A stretch of DNA of 64,000 nucleotides from Streptomyces atratus (GCF_900119365.1 NZ_FPJO01000003.1:62001-126000), one strand, 5' to 3'; numbered from the stretch's first letter, positions 52,565 to 61,923 are shown. Notes: a model not told the origin generated them from the letters alone. Made by a program: numbers and translations.

Positions 52565-55500
52565 ATGCAGACGCCGGCCGACGAACAGTTCCACGCCCTG
52601 GGGCGACTGATCGGGCACGAGGACCCCGGGCAGCGTCATCTCGGGCTGGTCCTGCTCACCGAGCGCGTCACCGGGTGCCCTCCGTCCGACGACCGGGAGA
52701 CGGACGGGCTCGCCGGGCTGCTGCCCGCATCGCTGACCGGACTTCCGGAGGCCGATCTCCTCCTGGCCGGGCTCTACGAGCGGCTCGGCCACCGCCTCAG
52801 GGGCCGCCCCCGGCCGCCGTGGCGCACGGCCGGGCAACTGCCGGCGGGGGTACGGATCGCCTGGCTGCGCGCCGATGTGCTCCACGATCCCGAGGTGCTC
52901 CGCGACGAGGCCCCGGGCGAACTCCTGTACCAGGCCGTGCGGGGGGCGGGCATCACCGGTACGCACCGGCCGGCGCGGCTCGTGGACGAGCTGGCGGGCA
53001 GCGGCGACCCGGTGCTCCAGGCCGAGGCACTGCGGCTGGCCCGGGAGGGGCTGCACGCCGGACTGCTGGCCCCGGCACTGGTCCGGGAGGACCTGATCGG
53101 TCTGCTGGGAGCCGGCAGCGCCCCGGTCGTCGCCGGTGCGCTGGGCGAGCTCGCCGAACCGTGGGCGGCGACCGATCCGCTGCCGCCCGGCCTTCTCGCT
53201 CCGTTCCTCTCGGCCGATCCGGTACGGGAACACGCCGGTCAACCGGATCGGGTACCGGTGCGGGAGTGGCCCGCGGTGGCCGATGCCGCCCTCCAGGCCG
53301 CCGCGCGCCACGGCCACCGGGACCTGCTGCGCCGGGCCGTCGAGAACCCCGGCCTTCCGCCGGGCCTTCGCCGACGCGCGATGGAGCTCCTCGGCGATCT
53401 GGCGGACCGCGCCGGCATCGGCGAGCTGACGGCCGTGGCCGCACGCGATCCGCTGCTGTTCGGCGGGCCGGCCGTGACCTGTCTGCGCGGACTCCACCGG
53501 CGAGGCCACTTCCCGGACGGGCCGGACGTCCCCGCCGTCATCGGACTCGCCCTGTCCGACCGTTCCATTCCGGCCCGCGACGTGGCCACGATCCTCTTCA
53601 CCGCCCGGAAGGAGGCGCTCCGCGTACTGACGGACGCACCGGCCGACGATCCCGGCTGGCCGCGACGGCTCGCCCTGCTGGTCGCCCTGGCCGGGCAGGG
53701 CGCCGGTGACCTCCCGATCGGGGACGCCGTCGCCCGCGTACTGCCCTCCGCACCCGCACCCGGGCCGTTCCTCGACGCGATCCGTGAACTGCGCCACGAG
53801 GACGCCGAGGAGGCCGTGATCGCCCTGCTGCCCTCGGCACCGGGCGCAGCCCTGGACACGCTGGAGGCGATCGGCGGGGACCGGACGGTACTGGCCCTGC
53901 GCCAGGGGCTGGGCCTCACCACCGACGAGGGGGCGGCACCCCATCTGCGCGCCGTACGCGACCGCGCCCTCGAACTGCTGTGGCAGCTGAACCGCGATCC
54001 GGAGCAGCGCCGCGCCCTCCTCGTACGGCTCGATCCCGTCGGCCTGCCGCCGCGTATCGCGGCCGACCTCGGCGGCCCGGACGAGCGGGAACTGGCTCTG
54101 CTGCGCTCCCACCTGGACCCGGACGAGCCGGTGGCGGCGCTGTGCCGGCTGGCGGCCCACGGCAACGCCGCCACCCTCCCGGTCATCGCCGACCTGCTGC
54201 TGCGCGTCGTGGCCGAGCAGGCCGCGTCGAGGAGCCCGGAAGCGGTGCCCAGGACCGGGGAGCACGGAGAGCCGGCCGGTGAGCCCGCGGTGCCGCAGGA
54301 GGTCCTGGACGCGGTGAGCGCCCTGGGCCGCCGGCTCCACGCGCGGCGCGCGATCCGGCCGGTCTGTCTGCTCGGCACCGCGGACGCCCAGGAGGCCGGG
54401 CACGCACTGGTCGCGACTCTGGCGCTGGACCTGCTGGACCGCCCCGGGCTCTGCGACGACGAGCAGGTGGTCCTGCTCGAACTGCTGCTGCGCGCCCCGT
54501 GGAAGGGCACCCGTGCACGGGTGCACCGGCTGCTGCGCCACCGGGACCGGCACGTACGCAAGCACGTCATCGCCCTGCTCGCCCGCGACGCCACGGGCGA
54601 GGACGCCCAGGCGCTCTCGGCGACGCTGATCGCGCTGACGCGGGCCCAGGACATCCAGACCGTCCGGCAGGCGCTGCTCGCGCTGGGCCACGCCCGCGCC
54701 CACTGGGCGAGCGCCGCGATCGCCGCCTGCCTCGACCGTCCGAACATGAACATCAGGAAGACGGCGGCCGAGGCGCTGGTCCGCGCGGGCACACCGCAGG
54801 CGCTCCCGAAGCTCCTCTTCCGGCTCGGGCACCACGACAACCCCGGCCTGCGCGACACACTCGTCGCGGCCCTGCGCGCCGTCCTCGGCGACGCCTACGC
54901 GGCCACCCTCGTCGCCGCCGCCGAGCAGAGCCGGGACGACTGCGCCCGCCGCCTGCTGCTGGAGGGCCTGCACGGCGTCCTCGCCGCACGCTCGGTCCTG
55001 GCACTGGACGACCAGGAGTCACCGGTGGCCGGCCCGCTGCTCTCCCTGGTGGCGTCCGGCCGGGTCGGGCTGGCCTCCGGCACCGTGCAGGACCTGGCGA
55101 TACCGATGGCCCGGCACGGGATCACCGCACCGGCCACCGGGGAGCCGTCGTCGGCGGCCGGTCGGGCGGACCGCGACATCGAGGCCCTGGTGGCCGGGGG
55201 CTGGGACCCCGAGGTCGCGCTGCGCGTCGCCGAGCGGGACGAGCCGCTCCGCCCCGACCGGACGGAGCAGCTGCGGCCGATGCTGGCCGACTGGCTCCGG
55301 CTGGCCGACTCCCGGCCGGCACTTCGGAACAAGGCACGCCGGAACAAGGTGGCGCGGTTCGCGCTGCGGCTCTGCGCCGAGCCCCGGGACGGTGCGGAGC
55401 TCACGGCACTCGCCCGGTCCGCCCCGCTCCTGCTGGACGCGCTCACCGAGGCCCGGGACGGGGACCGGCACGACCTGATCGCCGTGCTCGAAGCGGTCGC

Positions 55501-57154
55501 GCCGATGCTGACGGCCACCGCGAAACCGGCCGCCGTCGCCGCGGTACGGGCCCTGCGGCCCGCCCCGGCGGCCCCCAGCCGGTCCACGCTGACCCTGCTG
55601 CGCCGCCTCGGCGCGGTGCCGGTCCGCGCCGACCTCGACCGGGAGCTCGCGGGCGCGCGGCTCGGCGCCGACCCCTGGCGGGCCGGGACCGCCGTGCTCC
55701 GGGAGGCCTTCGCCGTACCGGAGACCGCCGACGGGCCCCTGCCCGCCGGGACCCGGGCCTGGCGGGCCGCGCTGGACGACGCGGTCCGCACACCGGGCGC
55801 ACTGGAGGAGTTCCGCCGACGGGACGACGGCACTGTCCCCTCGCGGGACCGGCTGACCGCGCTGATCGAGGCCCACCCGAGCGCCGGCCCCGGGGTCCGG
55901 GCCGCGCTCATCGACTGGATGACGCTGCTCCAGCCCATCGACGCACCGCCCTGGACCATCGCCGAGACCGCCCACGCACCGGAGCCGCCACCGCGCCGGG
56001 TCCACGTCGACGACCTGGACCAGCCGCGCTCGGCGGCGCTGCGGGAGCGGCTGCTGGCCATGCTGAGGTCGGCCGAGGCGGACCGCAGACAGGCCGCCGC
56101 CCAGGCGCTGGCGCGATGGCCCGAGCCGGAGGCCCGGCTGCCGGTGCTGCGCGCGTACCTCCGCGGCCGGGTCGACCTGCCCGCCGGCGCCGGCCCGGCC
56201 CGCGAACTGGGCGCCGTCGGCGGGACGGAACTCAGGGGCGACGGCATCCTGCGCGACAGGGTGGCGCGCGCGGCCGCCGCACTCGACCCGTGGGAGAGGG
56301 AACGGCTGGTCCCGCTGCTGCTGGAGTGGTGGGAACACGCGCCGCCCGCCGTCGGCCGGACAGTGGGCGACGCACTGCGCGCCCACCCCGCCGACGCGCT
56401 GGCCGGGGCCCTGAGCGACCGGCTCGACGCCGGGGCCTGGGGCTTCCTGGACCTGCTCGCCGGCCGCCCGCTGCTGCGCACCCCCGCGCTGACCCGGACC
56501 CGCCGACGGCTGCGCGCCGAAGGACGCGACGAACTCGCGGACCGGCTCCTGCTCGTCGAGGGCCCCTTGCGCGGCCCGGACGCCGAGCGGCAGGACGCGG
56601 CGGCACTGGCGGCGCTCCGCGACCGGGACGCGGTCGCACCCGCCGGAACCCGGCGCCGCCCCACCCGGCAGGAACTGCTGGACCTGGCCGGCACCGGCAC
56701 CGCGGAGCAGATCTGCCGGGCGCTCACGGAACTCGCCGGGGCACACACCGGCCCGGAGCCCGATCAGGACCAGCAACTCCTCGATCTACTGGGCGCGTTG
56801 CTCGCCCACCCCCGGTCCAGGGTCCGGCTCCGCGCCCACCGGGCCTCACGGGCGATGCTCGCCCCGCAGGCCCATCTGCGTCACACCGAACTCCTGCTGG
56901 ACGACCCCCGGCCGGACGTGGTGCGCATGGCGATCGGCACGCTCTGCCGGGCGCGCTGGGAACCCGCGATCCCCGCGGTGACCGGGCTGCTCGCACACCC
57001 GCAGGCCGCGGTGCGCGAGACGGCGGCCGAGGGGCTCGCCGCAATGGGCGGGGCGGCGGTCCCGGCCCTGCGCAACGCCGCCGCCCACGCCCGCCCCGAC
57101 CGGCGCACCCTGTACACGGACGTACTGGACCGGATCAGGGCCGGTGAAGGCTGA
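52565..57154 (+). CDS. Giant HEAT-repeat protein, 1529 aa
   Basis: An uninterrupted alpha-solenoid: many 30-40-residue helical hairpins of HEAT type, clearest at RKHVIALLARDATGEDAQ...NMNIRKTAAEALVRAGTPQALPKLL (about 660-760) and at the C-terminus (HPQAAVRETAAEGLAAMGGAAVPAL). No catalytic motif, P-loop, signal peptide or membrane segment was found. The ATG coincides with the predicted transcript start (TAGCAT at 52553-52558), so it is probably leaderless. Solenoids of this size act as scaffolds or lyases of phycobilin type in other bacteria; no such context exists here. Monocistronic, convergent with the acyl-CoA dehydrogenase gene. Function unknown. Confidence 0.85.
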   Translation: MQTPADEQFHALGRLIGHEDPGQRHLGLVLLTERVTGCPPSDDRETDGLAGLLPASLTGLPEADLLLAGLYERLGHRLRGRPRPPWRTAGQLPAGVRIAWLRADVLHDPEVLRDEAPGELLYQAVRGAGITGTHRPARLVDELAGSGDPVLQAEALRLAREGLHAGLLAPALVREDLIGLLGAGSAPVVAGALGELAEPWAATDPLPPGLLAPFLSADPVREHAGQPDRVPVREWPAVADAALQAAARHGHRDLLRRAVENPGLPPGLRRRAMELLGDLADRAGIGELTAVAARDPLLFGGPAVTCLRGLHRRGHFPDGPDVPAVIGLALSDRSIPARDVATILFTARKEALRVLTDAPADDPGWPRRLALLVALAGQGAGDLPIGDAVARVLPSAPAPGPFLDAIRELRHEDAEEAVIALLPSAPGAALDTLEAIGGDRTVLALRQGLGLTTDEGAAPHLRAVRDRALELLWQLNRDPEQRRALLVRLDPVGLPPRIAADLGGPDERELALLRSHLDPDEPVAALCRLAAHGNAATLPVIADLLLRVVAEQAASRSPEAVPRTGEHGEPAGEPAVPQEVLDAVSALGRRLHARRAIRPVCLLGTADAQEAGHALVATLALDLLDRPGLCDDEQVVLLELLLRAPWKGTRARVHRLLRHRDRHVRKHVIALLARDATGEDAQALSATLIALTRAQDIQTVRQALLALGHARAHWASAAIAACLDRPNMNIRKTAAEALVRAGTPQALPKLLFRLGHHDNPGLRDTLVAALRAVLGDAYAATLVAAAEQSRDDCARRLLLEGLHGVLAARSVLALDDQESPVAGPLLSLVASGRVGLASGTVQDLAIPMARHGITAPATGEPSSAAGRADRDIEALVAGGWDPEVALRVAERDEPLRPDRTEQLRPMLADWLRLADSRPALRNKARRNKVARFALRLCAEPRDGAELTALARSAPLLLDALTEARDGDRHDLIAVLEAVAPMLTATAKPAAVAAVRALRPAPAAPSRSTLTLLRRLGAVPVRADLDRELAGARLGADPWRAGTAVLREAFAVPETADGPLPAGTRAWRAALDDAVRTPGALEEFRRRDDGTVPSRDRLTALIEAHPSAGPGVRAALIDWMTLLQPIDAPPWTIAETAHAPEPPPRRVHVDDLDQPRSAALRERLLAMLRSAEADRRQAAAQALARWPEPEARLPVLRAYLRGRVDLPAGAGPARELGAVGGTELRGDGILRDRVARAAAALDPWERERLVPLLLEWWEHAPPAVGRTVGDALRAHPADALAGALSDRLDAGAWGFLDLLAGRPLLRTPALTRTRRRLRAEGRDELADRLLLVEGPLRGPDAERQDAAALAALRDRDAVAPAGTRRRPTRQELLDLAGTGTAEQICRALTELAGAHTGPEPDQDQQLLDLLGALLAHPRSRVRLRAHRASRAMLAPQAHLRHTELLLDDPRPDVVRMAIGTLCRARWEPAIPAVTGLLAHPQAAVRETAAEGLAAMGGAAVPALRNAAAHARPDRRTLYTDVLDRIRAGEG

Positions 57155-57181
57155 GAGCAACCCTCCGGGCCGGGTCGCCGC

Positions 57182-58396
57182 CTACACGTACCGCTTGATC
57201 TCCCGCCGGGCCAGCGACCGCTGATGCACCTCGTCCGGACCGTCCGCCAGCCGCAACGTCCGGGCCGCCGCCCACAGTTCGGCCAGCGGGAAGTCCTGGG
57301 AGACCCCGCCCGCTCCGTGCAACTGCACCGCCTGGTCGAGGATCCCGACCACCGCGCGCGGGGTGGCGATCTTGATGGCCTGGATCTCCGTGTGCGCGCC
57401 CCGGTTGCCCACCGTGTCCATCAGCCACGCCGTCTTCAACACCAGCAGCCGCAGCTGCTCCACCGTGACCCGCGCGTCCGCGATCCAGTTCTGCGCGACG
57501 CCCTGCTCGGCCAGCGGCTTGCCGAAGGCCGTACGGGAAACCGCCCGCCTGCACATCAGCTCGATGGCCCGCTCGGCCATGCCGATCAGCCGCATGCAGT
57601 GGTGGATCCGGCCCGGCCCCAGCCGCGCCTGGGCGATGGCGAAGCCGCCGCCCTCCTCGCCGATCAGATTCCCGGCCGGCACCCGCACATCGGTGAGGAC
57701 GACCTCCGCGTGACCGCCGTGGTAGTGGTCCTCGTACCCGTACACCTGCATGGCGCGGCGCACTTCGAGGCCCGGGGTGTCGCGGGGGACCAGGATCATC
57801 GACTGCCGGCGGCGGATGTCGGGACCGTCCGGGTCGGTCTTGCCCATCACGATGAAGATCTCGCAGTCCGGGTTCATCGCCCCGGAGATGTACCACTTGC
57901 GGCCGTTGATGACGTAGTCGTCGCCGTCGCGCACGATCCGGGTCTCGATGTTCGTCGCGTCCGACGAGGCCACCTCGGGTTCCGTCATCGCGAACGCCGA
58001 GCGGATCTCACCGGCGAGCAGCGGCTCCAGCCACTGCTTCTTCTGCTCGTTTGTGGCGAACTGGAAGAGCACCTCCATGTTCCCGGTGTCCGGGGCCGCG
58101 CAGTTGAGCGCGATCGGCGCCAACTGCGGGGAACGGCCGGTGATCTCGGCGAGCGGGGCGTACTGGAGGTTGGTCAGCCCGGCCCCGTACTCGGCGTCCG
58201 GCAGGAAGAGGTTCCACAGGCCCTGCCTGCGCGCCTCGGCCTTCAGGTCCTCGACGATCCGCGGGGTGTCCCACGGGGAGGCCAGCAGTGCGCGCTGCTC
58301 GTCCGCGATCTTCTCGGCCGGGTACACGTGCTCGTCCATGAAGGCGAGCAGCCCGGTGCGCAGCTCTTCGGTGCGGGCGTCGAATGCGAAGTCCAT
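57182..58396 (-). CDS. Acyl-CoA dehydrogenase (ACAD10/11-like)
   Basis: 404 aa. FAD/substrate motifs AFAMTEPEVASSDATNIET, the YVINGRKWYISGAMNPDCEIFIVMGKTDP segment and the C-terminal GAGGVSQDFPLAELWAAARTLRLADGPDEVHQRSLARREIKRY are those of long-chain/ACAD11-type enzymes. It lies 6 bp after a phosphotransferase gene. In animals ACAD10/11 carry both domains in one chain and process 4-hydroxyacyl-CoAs through a phosphorylated intermediate (known); the bacterial pair LvaA/LvaC acts similarly on 4-hydroxyvaleryl-CoA. A like role is inferred here. Confidence 0.9.
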   Translation of the reverse strand: MDFAFDARTEELRTGLLAFMDEHVYPAEKIADEQRALLASPWDTPRIVEDLKAEARRQGLWNLFLPDAEYGAGLTNLQYAPLAEITGRSPQLAPIALNCAAPDTGNMEVLFQFATNEQKKQWLEPLLAGEIRSAFAMTEPEVASSDATNIETRIVRDGDDYVINGRKWYISGAMNPDCEIFIVMGKTDPDGPDIRRRQSMILVPRDTPGLEVRRAMQVYGYEDHYHGGHAEVVLTDVRVPAGNLIGEEGGGFAIAQARLGPGRIHHCMRLIGMAERAIELMCRRAVSRTAFGKPLAEQGVAQNWIADARVTVEQLRLLVLKTAWLMDTVGNRGAHTEIQAIKIATPRAVVGILDQAVQLHGAGGVSQDFPLAELWAAARTLRLADGPDEVHQRSLARREIKRYV

Positions 58397-58402
58397 GGGG
58401 GG

Positions 58403-59425
58403 TCAGCCTTCCTGGAGGGTGGTGAGGCCGTGCTCGATGAAGACGGGGACGAGGTCGCCGATGCGATCGAAGCCGGCGCCCACGGTCCGGCCCAGGGTGT
58501 AGCGGTAGTGGATGCCCTCAAGGATCACGGCGAGCTTGAACCAGGCGAACGCCGTGTACCAGGAGATGGCGGAGGGGTCCCGGCCGGAGCGGGCGGCATA
58601 GTGCTCGATCAGCTCGGCGGGGGAGGGGTGGCCCGCCGCGCCGCTGGTGGTGGAGACCGGTGATTCGGCCAGACCGGGATCGGAGCTGTACATCACCAGC
58701 AGGCCGAGGTCGGTCAGCGGGTCGCCGAGCGTCGACATCTCCCAGTCGAGGACGGCCTTGATCCGGTCGTCGGAGCCGATCAGGACGTTGTCCAGCCGGT
58801 AGTCGCCGTGCACGACGGTGGGCGCGGGCGAGACGGGCAGCGCACGCCCGAGCGCGGCGTGCAGTTCGTCGATGCCGGCCAGCTCGCGGTCGCGCGACGC
58901 GTCCAGCTGCTTGCCCCAGCGGCGCAGCTGCCGGCCGAGGAAGCCCTCGGGCCGTCCGAAGTCGCCGAGCCCGACGGACTCCGGGTCCACGGCGTGCAGC
59001 GCGACGAGGGTGTCGACGAGCCCGAGGACCGCCTCCCGGGTGCGCTCGGCGCCCAGCGGCGCGAGCTGCTCGGCGGTGCGGTACGGGGTGCCCTCGACGT
59101 ACTCCATGACGTAGAAGGGCGACCCGATCACCGAGTCGTCCTCGCAGAGCAGCACCGGCCCGGGCACCGGGACGGCCGTCGGGTGCAGGGCGCTGATCAC
59201 CCGGTGCTCGCGCTTCATGTCGTGCGCGGTGGCCAGCACATGGCCCAGCGGGGGCCTGCGGACGACCCAGCGGCCGGTGCCATCGGTGACGACGTACGTC
59301 AGATTCGACCGGCCGCCCTCGATCAGCCGGGCTTCGAGCGGTCCGCTCACCAGCCCCGGCCGCTCGCGGTCGAGGTGTCCGCGCAGCCGGTCGAGGTCGA
59401 GACCTGGCGGGTGGACTGAGCTCAT
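58403..59425 (-). CDS. APH-family phosphotransferase (putative hydroxyacyl-CoA kinase)
   Basis: 340 aa from MSSVHPPG (ATG 59425, GGAGGTG 7-8 bp upstream). Kinase-fold elements: EGGRSNLTYVV, VVRRPPLG with the ATP-site region, catalytic loop VVHGDYRLDNVLI (HGDxxxxN) and metal-binding LDWEMSTLGDPLTDLG. It is of the aminoglycoside-phosphotransferase/choline-kinase fold paired with acyl-CoA dehydrogenases, not an antibiotic-resistance enzyme. Co-transcribed with the ACAD11-like gene. Its promoter carries the palindrome shared with the SDR-tetR operon. Confidence 0.9.
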   Translation of the reverse strand: MSSVHPPGLDLDRLRGHLDRERPGLVSGPLEARLIEGGRSNLTYVVTDGTGRWVVRRPPLGHVLATAHDMKREHRVISALHPTAVPVPGPVLLCEDDSVIGSPFYVMEYVEGTPYRTAEQLAPLGAERTREAVLGLVDTLVALHAVDPESVGLGDFGRPEGFLGRQLRRWGKQLDASRDRELAGIDELHAALGRALPVSPAPTVVHGDYRLDNVLIGSDDRIKAVLDWEMSTLGDPLTDLGLLVMYSSDPGLAESPVSTTSGAAGHPSPAELIEHYAARSGRDPSAISWYTAFAWFKLAVILEGIHYRYTLGRTVGAGFDRIGDLVPVFIEHGLTTLQEG

Positions 59426-59465
59426 CGTGCACACCTCCGGGGGTGAAAGACGGTCGGCGACCATC

Positions 59466-59483
59466 ATGCCGACCAGTCGGTAT
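59466..59483. promoter_or_regulatory. TetR operator upstream of phosphotransferase operon
   Basis: Read on the minus strand it is ATACCGAC-TG-GTCGGCAT, an 18-bp palindrome with 7 of 8 arm pairs matching. Its ATACCGACTGGT half and preceding C are identical to the element at 50325-50337. It lies 41 bp upstream of the phosphotransferase start and 120 bp from the divergent glucarate dehydratase gene. Confidence 0.72.
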
Positions 59484-59603
59484 GTCGTCCAGTACATGCC
59501 CGGGATCCATCGGCCGGGCCCGCGGCGCGATCCGGCGGCCGGACTCGTCCCCGACTTGGCCCGGAGTCTGGCGTTCAGTCGCATCCCTGAATAGGGTTCA
59601 CGT

Positions 59604-60893
59604 ATGAATACAGAGCTGCTGATCGACGAAGTCCGGCTGACCCCGATCCTGATAGCCGACCCGCCCCTGCTCAACACCCAGGGCGTCCACCAGCCCTACA
59701 CCCCTCGGCTCATCGTGGAGGTCGTCACGCGCGGTGGGGTCACCGGGATCGGGGAGACGTACGGGGACGGCAAGTACCTCGAACTCGCCCGGCCGCTCGC
59801 CGCCGCACTCGCCGGACGCCCGGTCAGCGATCTGAACGGCCTGTTCGCTCTGGCCGATGAGGTGTGCGGTGATTCATGGGCGGCCGACGAACGGGTCGAC
59901 GCGGGCGGACTGCGCGGCGTGCAGACCGCCGACAAGCTCCGGCTCTCCGTCGTCTCCGGCTTCGAGGTCGCCTGCCTGGACGCGCTGGGCAAGTCCCTCG
60001 GCCTGCCCGTGCACGCCCTGCTCGGCGGGAAGGTCCGCGACAGCGTCGAGTACAGCGCGTACCTCTTCTACCGCTGGGCCGCCCACCCCGAGGGCGGCGA
60101 GAAGGACGACTGGGGCGCCGCCCTCGACCCGGCCGGTGTCGTCGCCCAGGCCCGGCGCTTCGCCCGCGAACACGGCTTCTCCTCCTTCAAGCTGAAGGGC
60201 GGCGTCTTCGAACCCGACCGGGAGATCGCCGCGATCCGCGCCCTGGCCGAGGAGTTCCCCGGACAGCCGCTGCGGCTCGACCCCAACGGCGCCTGGTCCG
60301 TCGAGACCTCGCTGTACGTCGCCGAGCAGCTGAAGGACGTACTCGAATACCTGGAGGACCCGGCGAGCGGCACGGACCTGATGGCCGCGGTCGCCGCCGG
60401 CACCGACGTACCGCTCGCCACCAACATGTGTGTGACCACCCTCGCAGAGGTGCCGGAGGCCTTCGCCCGGGGCGCCGTGCAGGTGGTCCTCTCCGACCAC
60501 CACTACTGGGGCGGGCTGCACCGTACCCGTGAACTGGCCGGGATCTGCCGCACCTTCGGCGTCGGACTCTCCATGCACTCCAACACCCACCTCGGCATCA
60601 GCCTCGCCGCGATGACCCATGTCGCGGCCACCGTCCCCAACCTCGACTACGCCTGCGACAGCCACTACGCCTGGCAGAGCGAGGACGTCATCACCGCCCG
60701 CCATGTCTTCCGAGGCGGCCGGCTCACCGTGTCCGACGCACCCGGCCTCGGTGTCGAGCTCGACCGCGAGCGCCTGGCCGCCCTGCACCGGCGCTGGCTC
60801 GACGACGACGGCACGATGCGCGAGCGCGACGACGCGGCCGCGATGCGCAAGGCCGAACCGCAGTGGGAGACACCGACGATCCCGCGCTGGTGA
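59604..60893 (+). CDS. Glucarate dehydratase (enolase superfamily)
   Basis: 429 aa. The full set of enolase-superfamily GlucD residues is visible: KLKGG Lys motif, metal ligands in DPNGAW, EDPASG and TNMCVT, Asp in LSDHHYWGG and general-base His in MHSNTHLGIS. It dehydrates D-glucarate to 5-keto-4-deoxy-D-glucarate using Mg2+ (known family reaction); related acid sugars are possible. TAGGGT at 59592-59597 puts the transcript start at the ATG, so it is probably leaderless. No other glucarate-pathway gene (KDG aldolase, transporter) is adjacent. Confidence 0.93.
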   Translation: MNTELLIDEVRLTPILIADPPLLNTQGVHQPYTPRLIVEVVTRGGVTGIGETYGDGKYLELARPLAAALAGRPVSDLNGLFALADEVCGDSWAADERVDAGGLRGVQTADKLRLSVVSGFEVACLDALGKSLGLPVHALLGGKVRDSVEYSAYLFYRWAAHPEGGEKDDWGAALDPAGVVAQARRFAREHGFSSFKLKGGVFEPDREIAAIRALAEEFPGQPLRLDPNGAWSVETSLYVAEQLKDVLEYLEDPASGTDLMAAVAAGTDVPLATNMCVTTLAEVPEAFARGAVQVVLSDHHYWGGLHRTRELAGICRTFGVGLSMHSNTHLGISLAAMTHVAATVPNLDYACDSHYAWQSEDVITARHVFRGGRLTVSDAPGLGVELDRERLAALHRRWLDDDGTMRERDDAAAMRKAEPQWETPTIPRW

Positions 60894-60898
60894 CGGGC

Positions 60899-60919
60899 CC
60901 GCCGCCCGGGGTGCGGCGG
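60899..60919 (+). terminator. Hairpin after glucarate dehydratase
   Basis: CCGCCGC (60899-60905) and GCGGCGG (60913-60919) with a 7-base loop, 5 bp after the stop. Confidence 0.5.
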
Positions 60920-60960
60920 CCTGACTTGCGGGGGCCCGGACCCGCACCGATGGTCGGTGC

Positions 60961-61905
60961 ATGAAGGCGATCAGCTACAGCGGGTACGGCGGGGCCGACG
61001 TCCTGGAGTACGGCGAGCGGCCCGACCCCAAGGTCGGCCCGGACACCGTTCTGGTGAAGGTGCGGGCCGCGGCCGTCAACCCGGTCGACTGGAAGGCCCG
61101 CGAGGGCCACTTCGACGCCGCTCTGCAGGCCGTCTTCCCGGTGATCCCGGGCTGGGACGTCTCCGGCGTCGTCGTGCAGCCCGGCGCGGCCGTCGACGAG
61201 TTCGCGGTCGGCGACGAGGTCATCGGCTATGTGCGGGAGGACTTCCTCTGCCGCGGCACCTTCGCCGAATACGTCGCCGCACCCGTGCGCACCCTCGCCC
61301 GCAAGCCGCTGAGCCTGAGCTTCGAGGAGGCGGCGGGACTCCCGCTGGCCGGTCTCACCGCCTACCAGGTCCTGCACCGCACGCTGAGGATCCGCGAGGG
61401 CGACACGGTCCTCGTCCACGCGGCGGCCGGCGGGGTCGGCTCGTTCGCCGTCCAGCTCGCCCGGCACGCCGGCGCCCGCGTCATCGGCACCACGAGCGAA
61501 CGCAACCACGACCACGTCCGGCAGCTCGGCGGGGAACCGGTGGCCTACGGGGACGGCCTCGCCGACCGGCTGCGGGCCCTGGCCCCGGACGGCATCGACG
61601 CCGCGTTCGACACCGTCGGCGGCGAGGCGCTCCGGGTCTCCGCCGAAGTGCTGAAGCCCGAGGGCCGCCTGGCCTCCGTCGCGGACGCAGAGGTCCTCGC
61701 GTACGGCGGCCGCTACGCCTACGTACGCCCGGACGCCGAGGACCTCACCCGGCTGGCCGAACTGGCCGAGCAGGGCATCGTCACGGTCCATGTGGAACAG
61801 GTCTTCCCCCTGGAGCGGGCGGCGGACGCCTACCGGCTGAACGAGCAGGGACGCACCCGCGGAAAGATCGTCGTCACCGTCCCCTGGGAGGTCCCGGACC
61901 TCTGA
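60961..61905 (+). CDS. NADPH:quinone oxidoreductase / zinc-free MDR
   Basis: 314 aa. Medium-chain dehydrogenase/reductase fold without zinc ligands: AAAVNPVDWKAREG, IPGWDVSGVV, EAAGLPLAGLTAYQVL and the nucleotide motif HAAAGGVGSFAVQLARHAG with TTSERN, favouring NADPH. It reduces quinones or 2-alkenals by two electrons. It lies about 65 bp after glucarate dehydratase on the same strand but behind a hairpin, so separate transcription is likely. Confidence 0.9.
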   Translation: MKAISYSGYGGADVLEYGERPDPKVGPDTVLVKVRAAAVNPVDWKAREGHFDAALQAVFPVIPGWDVSGVVVQPGAAVDEFAVGDEVIGYVREDFLCRGTFAEYVAAPVRTLARKPLSLSFEEAAGLPLAGLTAYQVLHRTLRIREGDTVLVHAAAGGVGSFAVQLARHAGARVIGTTSERNHDHVRQLGGEPVAYGDGLADRLRALAPDGIDAAFDTVGGEALRVSAEVLKPEGRLASVADAEVLAYGGRYAYVRPDAEDLTRLAELAEQGIVTVHVEQVFPLERAADAYRLNEQGRTRGKIVVTVPWEVPDL

Positions 61906-61923
61906 CGGCCCCGTACCCGGCCC

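Noticed and set aside
52307..54973. 888-codon minus-strand frame inside the HEAT gene
   Set aside because: The plus-strand frame has coherent helical repeats and a promoter; the antisense frame is compositional only.
58403..59425. Phosphotransferase considered as an aminoglycoside-resistance kinase
   Set aside because: Its sequence type and operon with an ACAD11-like dehydrogenase point to acyl-CoA metabolism, not antibiotic modification.
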